A stretch of DNA of 64,000 nt from Burkholderia pyrrocinia (GTDB taxonomy: Bacteria; Pseudomonadota; Gammaproteobacteria; Burkholderiales; Burkholderiaceae): assembly GCF_022809715.1 (NCBI RefSeq), contig NZ_CP094459.1, forward strand, positions 2,356,001-2,420,000. The letters run 5' to 3'. Positions 10,293 through 19,583 of this stretch are shown in pieces (positions within the stretch are counted from its first letter, which is position 1; every line of letters begins with the position of its first letter). The translations under genes were made by a program, and so were the position numbers. The notes below the pieces were generated by a model that did no database searches, was not told where the DNA came from, and saw only the letters and a list, made by a program, of their open reading frames with translations.

Positions 10293-10757
10293 TCAGACCG
10301 GCCGCACCATGTGGCGGATCGAGCCGAGTTGCGCGAGCCGCGGGCCGGCTACCCGATAGCCCATGCGCAGGTAGAGACGCGCGGCGGGATTGTCGACGAA
10401 CACGCGCAACTGCAATTCGTGCAGCCCGCGCGCACGTGCCCAGCGGTGCGCCATGTCGAGCATGTAGGTGCCGGCGCCCTGCCCGCGATGGCCGGCCGCG
10501 ATCTGGACATCGCGGATATGCAGCGAGTCGCCTTCCTCGGTCACGCGCAGCACGCCGATGCGCTCGCCGTCGGCCTCGAGGATGAAGTTCTCGGATTCGC
10601 GCCAGCTCGCATAGAACAGGTCGCTGCGCCACACGAGCCCATGGCGCTTGTAGTAGCCGCCCATGTTGCCGTGCGTCAGCGCTTCGGCAAACGGGAAATC
10701 GCCGGGCTCCGCTGGCCGGAGCTGATACAGGAGTCGCAGGTCGGTTGGATCGAGCAT
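10293..10757 (-). CDS. GNAT-family N-acetyltransferase
   Basis: A ~154-residue GNAT acetyltransferase. The acetyl-CoA-binding motif A is visible as IRDVQIAAGHRGQGAGTYML (pattern R-x-x-G-x-G/A), followed by the motif B segment LRVFVDNPAARLYLRMGYRV, including NPAARLYxxxGY. The substrate is not deducible. The start was set at MLDPTDLRLLYQLRP (10757); an ATG at 10787 would add ten residues. Convergent with the AraC gene and upstream of the tRNA terminator region. The acceptor could be a small amine or a protein N-terminus. Confidence 0.87.
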   Translation of the reverse strand: MLDPTDLRLLYQLRPAEPGDFPFAEALTHGNMGGYYKRHGLVWRSDLFYASWRESENFILEADGERIGVLRVTEEGDSLHIRDVQIAAGHRGQGAGTYMLDMAHRWARARGLHELQLRVFVDNPAARLYLRMGYRVAGPRLAQLGSIRHMVRPV

Positions 10758-10944
10758 CGCGCAGGGGTCAAGAACGCATCCCGCCACGATAGCGCAGTCG
10801 CGTGCGGATGCAATCGCGAATTTCTCGTAGCGGCGCGGCGCCTGATTTGCAAGCGCAGCCCTTCGAGTCCCGCCGGAAGCCGCGCAGGCGGCTTCCTCCG
10901 CTCCGCGGTCACGCGCCCGAGAACGGGCGCAACAACCGGACGCA

Positions 10945-10983
10945 CAAACGAAAATGCCCGCACAAGGCGGGCACTTTCGTTTG
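10945..10983 (-). terminator. Terminator of the tRNA array
   Basis: Long, nearly perfect inverted repeat on the minus strand: CAAACGAAAGTGCCCGCC pairs with GCGGGCATTTTCGTTTG around a TTGT loop, immediately 3' of the last tRNA-Asp. Confidence 0.82.
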
Positions 10984-10985
10984 TT

Positions 10986-11062
10986 TGGCGGAGCGGACGG
11001 GACTCGAACCCGCGACCCCCGGCGTGACAGGCCGGTATTCTAACCGACTGAACTACCGCTCC
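10986..11062 (-). tRNA. tRNA-Asp (GTC), copy 3 in transcription order
   Basis: Complete 77-base cloverleaf with encoded CCA end. Acceptor GGAGCGG pairs with CCGCTCC, the anticodon loop is CTGTCAC (anticodon GTC), and the T-loop is TTCGAGT. Last gene of the minus-strand tRNA array. Confidence 0.96.
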
Positions 11063-11135
11063 AGTCTTGCTGCTTGCCTGGCAGGCGTCGGTTGCTTCCT
11101 GCCGGCGCGTCGTTTGTTCGAACGACGCCGAAATC

Positions 11136-11211
11136 TGGCGTCCCCTAGGGGATTCGAACCCCTGTACTCACCGTGAAAGGGTGATGTCCTAGGCCTCTAG
11201 ACGAAGGGGAC
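11136..11211 (-). tRNA. tRNA-Glu (TTC), copy 3 in transcription order
   Basis: 76-base cloverleaf with encoded CCA. Acceptor GTCCCCT pairs with AGGGGAC, the anticodon loop is CTTTCAC (anticodon TTC), and the T-loop is TTCGAAT. Same sequence as the other two tRNA-Glu copies in the array as far as I can see. Confidence 0.96.
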
Positions 11212-11239
11212 AACGTACTGCTTACATCCTTAATGCAAA

Positions 11240-11270
11240 AGCCCGTTCAAAAACGTTCTTTGAACGGGCT
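11240..11270 (-). terminator. Terminator-like hairpin between tRNA-Asp copy 2 and tRNA-Glu copy 3
   Basis: Twelve-base inverted repeat AGCCCGTTCAAA / TTTGAACGGGCT; on the minus strand the stem is followed by TTTTG. It sits after an Asp gene inside the array, so it may be a partial terminator or an RNA-processing element. Confidence 0.6.
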
Positions 11271-11276
11271 TCGTTC

Positions 11277-11353
11277 TGGCGGAGCGGACGGGGCTCGAAC
11301 CCGCGACCCCCGGCGTGACAGGCCGGTATTCTAACCAACTGAACTACCGCTCC
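11277..11353 (-). tRNA. tRNA-Asp (GTC), copy 2 in transcription order
   Basis: 77-base tRNA with encoded CCA and anticodon GTC. It differs from the flanking copies at a T-loop base (TTCGAGC instead of TTCGAGT) and a D-loop base (AGTTGG instead of AGTCGG); both changes are outside paired stems. Confidence 0.96.
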
Positions 11354-11432
11354 AGCTTTCTTCACCCCACTTGCAGGACATCGTTCATGTTCCTGCAAGC
11401 GTTGCGGCACTTCTACGAAACGCCGCTGAATT

Positions 11433-11508
11433 TGGCGTCCCCTAGGGGATTCGAACCCCTGTACTCACCGTGAAAGGGTGATGTCCTAGGCCTCTAGACG
11501 AAGGGGAC
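11433..11508 (-). tRNA. tRNA-Glu (TTC), copy 2 in transcription order
   Basis: 76-base cloverleaf with encoded CCA and anticodon TTC; part of the triplicated Glu-Asp unit. Confidence 0.96.
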
Positions 11509-11535
11509 AACGTACTGCTTACATCCTTAATACAA

Positions 11536-11566
11536 AAGCCCGCTCAAAAACGTCTTGAACGGGCTT
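11536..11566 (-). terminator. Terminator-like hairpin between tRNA-Asp copy 1 and tRNA-Glu copy 2
   Basis: Inverted repeat AAGCCCGCTCAA / TTGAACGGGCTT with one mismatch; minus-strand T-run TTTTG follows. Second copy of the hairpin at 11240-11270. Confidence 0.55.
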
Positions 11567-11571
11567 CGTTC

Positions 11572-11648
11572 TGGCGGAGCGGACGGGACTCGAACCCGCG
11601 ACCCCCGGCGTGACAGGCCGGTATTCTAACCGACTGAACTACCGCTCC
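11572..11648 (-). tRNA. tRNA-Asp (GTC), copy 1 in transcription order
   Basis: 77-base tRNA with encoded CCA and anticodon GTC; identical to the last copy in the positions compared. Confidence 0.96.
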
Positions 11649-11726
11649 AGCTTTCTTACCCAACCCGCAGGACGTCGGTTACGTTCCTGCAAGCCTCGCG
11701 ACACTTCTACGAAACGCCGCTGAATC

Positions 11727-11802
11727 TGGCGTCCCCTAGGGGATTCGAACCCCTGTACTCACCGTGAAAGGGTGATGTCCTAGGCCTCTAGACGAAGGGG
11801 AC
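11727..11802 (-). tRNA. tRNA-Glu (TTC), copy 1 in transcription order
   Basis: 76-base cloverleaf with encoded CCA and anticodon TTC; follows tRNA-Ala in the transcript. Confidence 0.96.
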
Positions 11803-11942
11803 AAAATCTTTTCAGATCTGTCTGACTTTCGCTATTCACTTCTCATCAACAGCGAAGGCCGGAATTCTAACTGCTTTAGATCATTCTGTGAAGCATTTAT
11901 TACTACAACTACTGCTTCGCAAATCAATCCAATTTGTTCTGT

Positions 11943-12018
<76 letters not shown>

Positions 12019-12036
12019 TTGCAGAACAGAAATGAG

Positions 12037-12065
12037 ATTATATGGACCGACTTTGAACTTGTAAA
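12037..12065 (-). promoter_or_regulatory. Promoter of the tRNA-Ala-(Glu-Asp)3 array
   Basis: On the minus strand TTTACA, a 17-base spacer and a perfect TATAAT, ending 18 bases before mature tRNA-Ala. A near-consensus sigma-70 promoter, as expected for stable RNA. Confidence 0.85.
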
Positions 12066-12146
12066 TACCCTTTTTGCGATTCGAGCGAAATTTTTTGCGA
12101 AGCTGCCGCGATCTCACGCGCAGACAGCTTCGCTCACGCACGAACC

Positions 12147-13556
12147 TCAGGCCAGCGCGGCCTCGATGCGCGACACCACGACGTCGCGACCGAACAGCAC
12201 CAGCACCGCATCGATCGACGGCGTGTGCGTCGTACCGGCCACCAGCAGGCGCACCGGCATCGCGAGTTGCGGCATCTTCAGCTTGTGCGTGCCGAGCGTC
12301 GCCTTCAGCGCAGCGGACACCGCTTCCTTCGTCCAGTCGGCCGCCTTCAGCGCGACGACGAGATCGGCCAGTGCCGGCCGCACCGCATCGGTCACGTGCT
12401 GCGCGAGCGCGTCGGCTTCCGGTGCCGGCACGCGGTAGAACATCGCGGCGCCTTCCGCGATCTCCTTGACCGTCGTCGCGCGATCCTTCATCAGGCCGAC
12501 CACGGCGTCGAGCGCCGGGCCCGTCGCGAGCGCCGCGTCGTCGATGCCGAGCGCGTCGAGGAACGGCTTCGCGAGCGCGGCGAGGCGCGCGTTGTCGGCT
12601 TCCTTGATGTAATGCGCGTTCAGCCAGCTCAGCTTGCTGTGGTCGTACTGCGCGGGCGACTTGCCGAGATGCTCGAGATCGAACCATTCGACGAACTGCT
12701 CGCGCGAGAAGATCTCCGCGTCGCCGTGCGACCAGCCGAGGCGCGCGAGATAGTTGACGACCGCTTCAGGCAGGAAGCCCGCATCGCGATACGCCATCAC
12801 GCTCATCGCGCCATGCCGCTTGCTCATCTTCTCGCCCTGCTCGTTCAGCACGGTCGGCAGGTGCGCATAGACGGGCGCCTCGCCGCCGAGCGCATTCAGG
12901 ATGTTGATCTGGCGCGGCGTGTTGTTCACGTGGTCGTCGCCACGGATCACGTGCGTGATGCCCATGTCCATGTCGTCCACCACCACGCAGAAGTTGTAGA
13001 TCGGCGTGCCGTCCGGGCGCGCGATCACGAGGTCGTCGAGTTCCTCGTTCGAGATCTCGACGCGCCCCTTCACGGCATCGTCCCACACGACCGTGCCGGT
13101 CAACGGATTGCGGAAGCGCAGCACGGGCTTCACGCCGGCCGGCGGCTCGGGCAGCACCTTGCCGGGCTCCGGGCGCCACGTGCCGTCGTAGCGCGGCTTC
13201 AGGCCGGCCTCGCGCTGGCGTTCGCGCAGCGCGTCGAGTTCCTCGGCCGACATGTAGCACGGGTACGCGAGGCCCTTCTCGAGCATCTGCGCGAGCACCT
13301 CGCGATAGCGGTCCATCCGCTGCATCTGGTAGATCGGGCCTTCATCGAAATCCAGACCGAGCCACTGCATCCCTTCGAGGATCGCATCGACCGCTTCCTG
13401 CGACGAGCGCTCGACGTCGGTATCCTCGATGCGCAGCACGAACGTGCCCTTCATCTTGCGGGCGAACGCCCACGGATAGAGTGCGGAGCGGATGTTGCCG
13501 AGGTGGATGAAGCCGGTGGGACTCGGCGCGAAGCGGGTACGGACAGGACGGGTCAT
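12147..13556 (-). CDS. gltX: Glutamyl-tRNA synthetase
   Basis: A 469-residue class I aminoacyl-tRNA synthetase charging tRNA-Glu. The N-terminal HIGH-type motif is [11 protein letters not shown], the editing/recognition region includes [10 protein letters not shown], and the KMSKS-type motif is [10 protein letters not shown]. The C-terminal anticodon-binding domain is complete and ends [18 protein letters not shown]. The start [20 protein letters not shown] at 13556 matches the family; longer upstream frames add non-conserved residues. It lies directly upstream, on the same strand, of an array with three tRNA-Glu genes, its own substrate. The 140 bases between its stop and tRNA-Ala hold the array promoter, so the array need not depend on gltX transcription. 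Confidence 0.97.
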   Translation of the reverse strand: MTRPVRTRFAPSPTGFIHLGNIRSALYPWAFARKMKGTFVLRIEDTDVERSSQEAVDAILEGMQWLGLDFDEGPIYQMQRMDRYREVLAQMLEKGLAYPCYMSAEELDALRERQREAGLKPRYDGTWRPEPGKVLPEPPAGVKPVLRFRNPLTGTVVWDDAVKGRVEISNEELDDLVIARPDGTPIYNFCVVVDDMDMGITHVIRGDDHVNNTPRQINILNALGGEAPVYAHLPTVLNEQGEKMSKRHGAMSVMAYRDAGFLPEAVVNYLARLGWSHGDAEIFSREQFVEWFDLEHLGKSPAQYDHSKLSWLNAHYIKEADNARLAALAKPFLDALGIDDAALATGPALDAVVGLMKDRATTVKEIAEGAAMFYRVPAPEADALAQHVTDAVRPALADLVVALKAADWTKEAVSAALKATLGTHKLKMPQLAMPVRLLVAGTTHTPSIDAVLVLFGRDVVVSRIEAALA

Positions 13557-13836
13557 AAACGGTAACTCGAACGCCTGGGGCGCATGAATGATTCGACGCG
13601 GGATCGACGGCGGCAGCCCGGACAGCAACGGGGCCGGCGACGCCCGGAACGGGAAAGAAGCCGGAATTATACTCGCGCCTGACATCGCGCCAAGCGCACC
13701 GCTTGCTTTATGATGTGCGCGCCGCGGCCGCCAGCCGGCGCGGCGCCGGTCGCACGGAACCTGCCGCGCGGCCGCTCGGAACCTATCGCCGCCGCGGGCC
13801 GTGTAACCCGCCGCCAAGCCGCCGGAGAACCATTCG

Positions 13837-14763
13837 ATGTCGTCCCCTCGCCTGTCGCGCCGCCATTTCACGATCGCGTGCGCGTCCGCCAGCCTCGCCG
13901 CGTGTACGTCGTTCGGCGGCAAATCCCGTCCCGACAACGCCTCCAACCCCGCGCAGCCGAACGAGAAGCCCGTGAAGATCGGCATCGCGCTCGGCGGCGG
14001 CGCCGCGCGCGGCTTCTCGCACATCGGCGTGCTGAAGGCGCTCGAGGCGCGCGGCATCCCGATCGAGATCGTCGCGGGCACGAGCGCGGGCTCGGTGGTC
14101 GGCGCACTCTATGCGTCGGGCATGAGCGCGCTGCAGATCAACAAGATCGCGCTCGACATGGACCAGGCCGCGATCAGCGACTGGGCGCTGCCGTTCCGCT
14201 CGCGCGGCCTCCTGCAGGGTGTCGCACTGCAGAACTTCCTGAACAAGTCGCTCAACAACCGGCCGATCGAGAAGATGGCGAAGCCGCTCGGCATCGTCGC
14301 GACGGATCTGCAGAGCGGCCAGCCGATCCTGTTCCAGCAAGGCAACACGGGGCTCGCGGTGCGTGCGTCGTGCAGCGTGCCGTCGGTGTTCGAACCGGTG
14401 AAGATCGGCAACCGCGAATACGTCGACGGCGGCCTCGTGAGCCCGGTGCCCGCGTCGTACGCGCGCAAGATGGGCGCGAGCTTCGTGATCGCGGTCGACA
14501 TCTCGTCCCGGCCGGACGGCGCGGCGACCAGCAACCCGATCGAGATGCTGCTGCAGACCTTCACGATCATGGGCCAGACGATCAAGACCTACGAGCTCGA
14601 CAAATACGCGGACGTCGTGATCCGCCCGAACCTTGCGGCCATGGGCGGCAGCGACTTCAACCAGCGCAACGCGGCGATTCTCGCAGGCGAGGAAGCGGTC
14701 GCGCGCATCATGCCGGAACTGCAGCGCAAGCTCGCGGCGGCGCGGGGCGTAGCCGCCGCGTAA
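13837..14763 (+). CDS. Patatin-like phospholipase family lipoprotein (RssA-like)
   Basis: A 308-residue exported patatin-domain protein, probably a serine lipid acyl hydrolase at the cell envelope. The signal peptide ends in lipobox LAAC with the lipidated Cys at residue 23; an SRRHF pair near the N-terminus might allow Tat export. The patatin domain has the oxyanion loop [13 protein letters not shown] (~52-64), the nucleophile elbow GTSAGS with Ser83, and the dyad Asp198 in YVDGG. Length and motif spacing match RssA/YchK-like bacterial patatins. Divergent from gltX and convergent with the NlpC/P60 gene. Catalytic residues are intact, so activity is likely, but the substrate is unknown. Confidence 0.92.
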   Translation: MSSPRLSRRHFTIACASASLAACTSFGGKSRPDNASNPAQPNEKPVKIGIALGGGAARGFSHIGVLKALEARGIPIEIVAGTSAGSVVGALYASGMSALQINKIALDMDQAAISDWALPFRSRGLLQGVALQNFLNKSLNNRPIEKMAKPLGIVATDLQSGQPILFQQGNTGLAVRASCSVPSVFEPVKIGNREYVDGGLVSPVPASYARKMGASFVIAVDISSRPDGAATSNPIEMLLQTFTIMGQTIKTYELDKYADVVIRPNLAAMGGSDFNQRNAAILAGEEAVARIMPELQRKLAAARGVAAA

Positions 14764-14856
14764 GAAGCACGCCGGTCGCGGGACGGGACGGCGCGCGCCG
14801 CCGCCCCGCGACCTGCGGAACGACTTCCGCGTCGCTGCCTGCGCCGGCCCCAAAAC

Positions 14857-14893
14857 AAAAAACCCTGCCGCCTTTCGGTGACAGGGTTTTTTC
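14857..14893. terminator. Bidirectional terminator between the patatin and NlpC/P60 genes
   Basis: Stem AACCCTG / CAGGGTT enclosing CCGCC...GG, with six A on the left and six T on the right; serves both convergent genes. Confidence 0.85.
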
Positions 14894-14919
14894 GATCCGG
14901 TCCGGCTGACCGGCGAACG

Positions 14920-15594
14920 TCAGTTGTTGCCGCTCGCCGAATCGTCGCCGATCGTCGCGCGCACGCGCTGACGCAGATCCTCGGCCTTCATCGGGAACTC
15001 CGACTCGAGCCGGCGCGCGCCGGTAAAACGCTTTTCCCAATAGCCGCTGTCGAGATCGTCGACGCGAACGGTGCTGCCCGTCGACGGCGAATGCACGAAC
15101 TTGTTGTCGCCGATATAGATGCCGACGTGCGAGAACGTGCGGCGCATCGTGTTGAAGAACACGAGGTCGCCCGGCTTGAGGTTACTCATGCTCACCTTCT
15201 CGCCGACCCGGCTCATCTCTTCCGCGCGACGCGGCAGCGACATGCCGAGCGTGTCCTGGAACACGTAGCGGACGAAGCCGCTGCAGTCGAGGCCCGAATC
15301 CGGCGAGTTGCCGCCCCAGCGATAACGCACGCCGATCATGTTCAGCGCGCCGACGACGACGTCGCCTGCCTTGCCCGCCATGCCGGCGAGGAACGACTTC
15401 GCGCCGCCGCCCGACGGCTGGGCACTGGTCTGCTGGACGGAGGAACCCGACCCGATTTGAGTCGAATTCGTGACATTCTGGTTAAAACTGCTGACTTCGT
15501 CGGCGAACGCGCCGGGAGCTGCTGCGAACAGGGCGCCGATGAACAGCCCGGCGATGGTGCGCGCGCATGCCTGGGTCAGGGATCGATGCTGCAT
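14920..15594 (-). CDS. NlpC/P60 (C40) family peptidoglycan endopeptidase
   Basis: A 224-residue exported cysteine peptidase expected to cut peptide stems of peptidoglycan in the periplasm. A signal peptide covers ~1-31 (cleavage near AFA-DE) and is followed by a Ser/Gln-rich linker to ~65. The NlpC/P60 domain has Cys104 in GLDCSGFVRYVF, His156 in FSHVGIYIGDNKFVHS and His168 as the third polar residue. Family landmarks RYRWGGNSP and LKPGDLVFF are present. The length is typical of Spr/MepS-like proteins, but no lipobox Cys was found. It follows the yej operon on the same strand, separated by 128 bases. Confidence 0.93.
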   Translation of the reverse strand: MQHRSLTQACARTIAGLFIGALFAAAPGAFADEVSSFNQNVTNSTQIGSGSSVQQTSAQPSGGGAKSFLAGMAGKAGDVVVGALNMIGVRYRWGGNSPDSGLDCSGFVRYVFQDTLGMSLPRRAEEMSRVGEKVSMSNLKPGDLVFFNTMRRTFSHVGIYIGDNKFVHSPSTGSTVRVDDLDSGYWEKRFTGARRLESEFPMKAEDLRQRVRATIGDDSASGNN

Positions 15595-15722
15595 TGGTCG
15601 ATGGAATATGCTTAAAAATCAGCTGATTGGCGGAAAATTTCGGTCGATACTAGCCAGCGCGTAATCGTTTGTCAAAACAAATTAAAAAATACAATCGAGA
15701 TGATCAGACCATTGGACGCCTA

Positions 15723-17345
15723 TCACGCTTTCCAGACCGCTTTCAACAGCTTTTGTGTGTAAGGATGTGACGGTCTGGTGAAGATGTCGGCGACGTCTCC
15801 CGACTCGACGACGGCGCCGTCCTGCATCACCGCGACGCGGTGCGCCATCGCGCCGATCACCTCCAGATCGTGGCTGATGAATACATAGCCGAGGTTGTAT
15901 TTCTGTTGCAAATTCGCGAGCAGTTTCAGCACCTGCTGCTGGATCGACACGTCGAGCGCGGAAGTCGGCTCGTCGAGGATCAGGATGCGCGGCTCCAGCA
16001 CCAGCGCGCGCGCGATCGCGATCCGCTGGCGCTGCCCGCCCGAGAATTCGTGCGGATAGCGGTGCAATACCGTGCGGTCGAGGCCGACTTCGCGCAGCAC
16101 CGCGAGCGACTTCGCGCGGCGCGCATCGGGCGTCATTTCCGGGCGATGCAGCTCGAGCCCCTCGCCGACGATCCGTTCGATCGTGTGACGCGGCGAAAGC
16201 GAACTGAACGGATCCTGAAAGACGACCTGCATGTTCGAGCGCAGCGCGGTCTGTTCGCGGCCGCGATAGGTCGACAGCGCGCGCCCCTGGAATTCGATCT
16301 CGCCGCCGGCCGTCTTCTGCAGCCCGAGCAACGCCATCGCGAGCGTCGATTTCCCGGACCCCGATTCGCCGACGATGCCGAGCGTTTCGCCCTGTCGCAC
16401 CGACACCGACACGTCCGCGACGGCCGTCACGGGCACCGTGCCGAACCAGCCCGCGAAACCCAGCCGCTTGCGTGCGAACTGCACGCTCACATGGCGCGCG
16501 TCGAGCACGACGGGCGCGATCGGCATCACCGGCGCGACCGTGCGTTGCGGCCGGCTGTTCAGCAGCCGCTGCGTATACGGATGCTCGGGTTCCGCGAAGA
16601 TCCGCTCGACCGGCCCGCTCTCGACGAGCCGGCCCTGCTCCATTACCGCGACGCGGTCGGCGAAGTGCCGCACCAGATTCAGGTCGTGCGTGATCAGCAG
16701 GATCGCCATCCCGCGCTTTTCCGCTTCCTCGCGCTGCAGTTCCAGCAGCAGGTCGACGATCTGCGCGCGGATCGTCACATCGAGCGCGGTGGTCGGCTCG
16801 TCGGCGAGCAACAACCGCGGCCGGCACGCGAGCGCCATTGCGATCATCGCGCGCTGCCGCTGCCCGCCCGACAACTGGTGCGGGTAGCTGTCGACGCGCT
16901 TGTCGGGTTCCGCGATGCCCGTGCGCGCGAGCAGCGCGATCGCGCGCTTGCGCGCCTCGATGGCCGATACGCCGTCGTGCAGCACGATCGTCTCGCCGAT
17001 CTGCACGCCGATCGTATACAGCGGATTGAGCGCCGTCATCGGCTCCTGGAAGATCATCGCGATGTCCGAGCCGCGCAGCCCGCGCATCTCTCGCTCGCTC
17101 TTGGCCGCAAGATCCTGCCCCGCGAAGCGGATCGCGCCGCTCACGTCGGCGTCGCTCAGCAGCCGCAGGATCGACAGCGCGGTCACGCTCTTGCCCGACC
17201 CCGACTCGCCGACCAGCGCGACGCGCTCGCCGCGGCCGATCGCGAGCGTCACGTCGTCCACCGCGACCGTGTCGCCGAAGCGCACATGCAGACGTTCGAG
17301 CGACAGCAGCGGCTCGTCGTGCTTCGATACGACCGTTTCGCTCAT
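15723..17345 (-). CDS. yejF: Microcin C/oligopeptide ABC transporter, fused double ATPase (YejF-type)
   Basis: A 540-residue protein carrying two complete ABC ATPase domains in tandem. Each has a Walker A (GESGSGKS) and a signature ([15 protein letters not shown] in the first, [15 protein letters not shown] in the second), with Walker B segments [12 protein letters not shown] and [12 protein letters not shown]. It drives import of short peptides through YejB-YejE. Single-chain double ATPases of this size are the YejF form rather than separate OppD/OppF. The ATG at 17345 overlaps the stop of yejE (ATGA), so translation is probably coupled. Last gene of the yejABEF operon. Confidence 0.95.
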   Translation of the reverse strand: MSETVVSKHDEPLLSLERLHVRFGDTVAVDDVTLAIGRGERVALVGESGSGKSVTALSILRLLSDADVSGAIRFAGQDLAAKSEREMRGLRGSDIAMIFQEPMTALNPLYTIGVQIGETIVLHDGVSAIEARKRAIALLARTGIAEPDKRVDSYPHQLSGGQRQRAMIAMALACRPRLLLADEPTTALDVTIRAQIVDLLLELQREEAEKRGMAILLITHDLNLVRHFADRVAVMEQGRLVESGPVERIFAEPEHPYTQRLLNSRPQRTVAPVMPIAPVVLDARHVSVQFARKRLGFAGWFGTVPVTAVADVSVSVRQGETLGIVGESGSGKSTLAMALLGLQKTAGGEIEFQGRALSTYRGREQTALRSNMQVVFQDPFSSLSPRHTIERIVGEGLELHRPEMTPDARRAKSLAVLREVGLDRTVLHRYPHEFSGGQRQRIAIARALVLEPRILILDEPTSALDVSIQQQVLKLLANLQQKYNLGYVFISHDLEVIGAMAHRVAVMQDGAVVESGDVADIFTRPSHPYTQKLLKAVWKA

Positions 17346-18439
17346 CGCTGGCCTCCCGCCGCGCGTATCGAATCGGCGATCCGCGTGTCGAGCGCATTGC
17401 GCAGCGCGTCGCCCATGAAGGTCAGCAGCAGCAGCGTCGCGACCAGCACGCCGAACGTCGACAGCGAGATCCACCATGCGTCGAGGTTGCCCTTGCCCTG
17501 CGCGAGCAGCTCGCCGAGGCTCGGCGTCGGCGGCGGCACGCCGAGCCCGAGGAAATCGAGGCTCGTCAGCGCGAGGATCGCCCCGCTCATCCGGAACGGC
17601 AGGAACGTGATCACCGGCGTGAGACTGTTCGGCAGCACGTGGCGCCAGATGATCTGCCAGTTCGTGAGCCCCATCGCGCGCGCCGCGCGCACGTAGTCCT
17701 GCGTGCGGTTGCGCAGGAATTCCGCGCGCACGTAGTCGGCCAGCCCGATCCAGCCGAACAGCGACAGCAGCACGATCAGCAGCAGGAAGCTCGGCTCGAA
17801 GATCGACGCGAAAATGATCAGCAGGTACAGCTCGGGCAGCGAACTCCAGATCTCGATCAGCCGCTGCCCGACGATGTCGATGCGTCCGCCGAAGAAGCCC
17901 TGCACGGCGCCGGCGGCGATCCCGAGCAGCGTGCCGATCACGGTCAGGATCAGCCCGAACTCGACCGACACGCGGAACCCGTACACGAGCCGCGCGAGCA
18001 GGTCGCGCCCCTGCGCGTCGGTGCCGAGCCAGTTCTGGCGCGACGGCGGCGCCGGGTTCGGCACGTTCGAGAAGTAGTTCAGCGTGTCGTAGTAATAGCG
18101 GTTCGGCGGGTAGACGACGAAGTTGCCGGGCGCCTCGAGCCGCTTGCGCACATACGGATCGAGATAGTCGGCCGGCGCCGGGAAATCGCCGCCGAAGGTC
18201 GTCTCCGGGTACGCATGGAACAGCGGGAAATAGTATTGGCCGTCGTAGCGCACGACGAGCGGCTTGTCGTTCGACCACAGCGGCGCCGCAAGGCTCGCGG
18301 CGAACGCGACGACGAAGATCACGAAGCTCCAGTAGCCGAGGCGCTGCTGCCGGAAGCGCTGCCATACGCGACGCGCGGGAGACGGCGACACGCGCGCGCG
18401 CGCCACATCGATGCGGGACGACACGACGGCCCGGTTCAT
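17342..18439 (-). CDS. yejE: Peptide ABC transporter permease (YejE-type)
   Basis: A 365-residue inner-membrane permease of the peptide/nickel (DppC) family. One membrane segment lies near residues 36-55. A long periplasmic insert (~60-130) precedes the transporter core; that insert marks YejE against shorter DppC proteins. The conserved ATPase-contact loop is VRAARAMGLTNWQIIWRHVL, and LGLGVPPPTPSLGELLAQG follows. It overlaps yejF by 4 bases and begins 48 bases after yejB. Confidence 0.94.
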   Translation of the reverse strand: MNRAVVSSRIDVARARVSPSPARRVWQRFRQQRLGYWSFVIFVVAFAASLAAPLWSNDKPLVVRYDGQYYFPLFHAYPETTFGGDFPAPADYLDPYVRKRLEAPGNFVVYPPNRYYYDTLNYFSNVPNPAPPSRQNWLGTDAQGRDLLARLVYGFRVSVEFGLILTVIGTLLGIAAGAVQGFFGGRIDIVGQRLIEIWSSLPELYLLIIFASIFEPSFLLLIVLLSLFGWIGLADYVRAEFLRNRTQDYVRAARAMGLTNWQIIWRHVLPNSLTPVITFLPFRMSGAILALTSLDFLGLGVPPPTPSLGELLAQGKGNLDAWWISLSTFGVLVATLLLLTFMGDALRNALDTRIADSIRAAGGQR

Positions 18440-18487
18440 CGCGCACCTCGCCCGGTGACGCCGGGCATGCAGACGGACGGTTTCATG

Positions 18488-19531
18488 TCAGCGCTCCAGG
18501 TTGTCGAATTGAATGCGTGGATCGACCCACACATAACAAAGGTCGGAAATCAGCTTGGTCGCGAGCCCGATCAGCGTGAACAGGTACAGCGTGCCGAGCA
18601 CGACCGGGTAATCGCGGCGCACCACCGACTCGTACGACAGCAGCCCGAGGCCGTCGAGCGAGAACAGCGTCTCGATCAGCAGGCTGCCGGTGAAGAACGC
18701 GCCGATGAACGCGGCCGGGAAACCGACGATCAGCGGCAGCATCGCATTGCGGAACACGTGCTTCCACAGCACGCTGCGCTCGGAGAGCCCCTTCGCGCGC
18801 GCGGTCAGCACGTATTGCCGGCGGATCTGGTCGAGGAACGCATTCTTCGTGAGCATCGTGATGACCGCGAAGCTGCCGACGACCGACGCCGTGATCGGCA
18901 GCGCGATGTGCCACAGGTAGTCGAGCACCTTGCCGACGAGCGACAGCTCGGCGAAATTGTCCGACGTGAGGCCACGCAGCGGAAAGAGCTGCCAGAACGA
19001 GCCGCCGCCGAACAGCACGAGCAGCAGCACGCCGAGCACGAAGCCCGGGATCGCATAGCCGACGAGCACGACGAGGCTCGTCGCGACGTCGAACGGCGAA
19101 CCGTTGCGCACGGCCTTCGCGATGCCGAGCGGCACCGATATGAGATACGTGAGGAAAAACGTCCACAGCCCGATACTGATCGACACGGGCAGCTTCTGCA
19201 CGATCAGCGACCACACGCTCTGGTGGCGGAAGTAGCTGTCGCCGAGATCGAAGCGCGCGAAGCGCTTCAGCATCAGCCAGTAGCGCTCGAGCGGCGGCTT
19301 GTCGAAACCGTACAGCGCCTTGAGCTGCGCGAGCTGCTGCGCGTCGACGCCGGTGTGCGCACGCATCCCGAACGGCACCGCGCCCTGCTCCGTCGCGCCC
19401 TTGCGCAACTCCTGCACGGCCTGCTCGACCGGGCCGCCCGGCACGAACTGGGTCACTGCGAACGTGAGGGTCAGCACGCCGACGAGCGTCGGGATCATCA
19501 GCAGCAGGCGTTTGAGGATGTAGCTCCACAT
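18488..19531 (-). CDS. yejB: Peptide ABC transporter permease (YejB-type)
   Basis: A 347-residue DppB-family permease. It begins MWSYILKRLLLMIPTLVGVL, a typical first membrane helix, and has about six hydrophobic segments. The ATPase-contact loop is YVLTARAKGLSERSVLWKHV and the end FSLDGLGLLSYESVVRRDYP is typical of the family. A charged periplasmic stretch (~40-100) matches YejB. It lies between yejA (52 bases upstream) and yejE and pairs with YejE to form the channel. Confidence 0.95.
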   Translation of the reverse strand: MWSYILKRLLLMIPTLVGVLTLTFAVTQFVPGGPVEQAVQELRKGATEQGAVPFGMRAHTGVDAQQLAQLKALYGFDKPPLERYWLMLKRFARFDLGDSYFRHQSVWSLIVQKLPVSISIGLWTFFLTYLISVPLGIAKAVRNGSPFDVATSLVVLVGYAIPGFVLGVLLLVLFGGGSFWQLFPLRGLTSDNFAELSLVGKVLDYLWHIALPITASVVGSFAVITMLTKNAFLDQIRRQYVLTARAKGLSERSVLWKHVFRNAMLPLIVGFPAAFIGAFFTGSLLIETLFSLDGLGLLSYESVVRRDYPVVLGTLYLFTLIGLATKLISDLCYVWVDPRIQFDNLER

Positions 19532-19583
19532 AGGGCGTCGACTCGTGATCGGTAGGCTGGGTTGGACGAAGGGCCGGCGCGGG

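Noticed and set aside
10986..11802. Regularly spaced repeats that might suggest a CRISPR-like array
   Set aside because: The period is about 295 bases and the repeated units are tRNA-Glu and tRNA-Asp genes with spacers, so it is a tRNA duplication.
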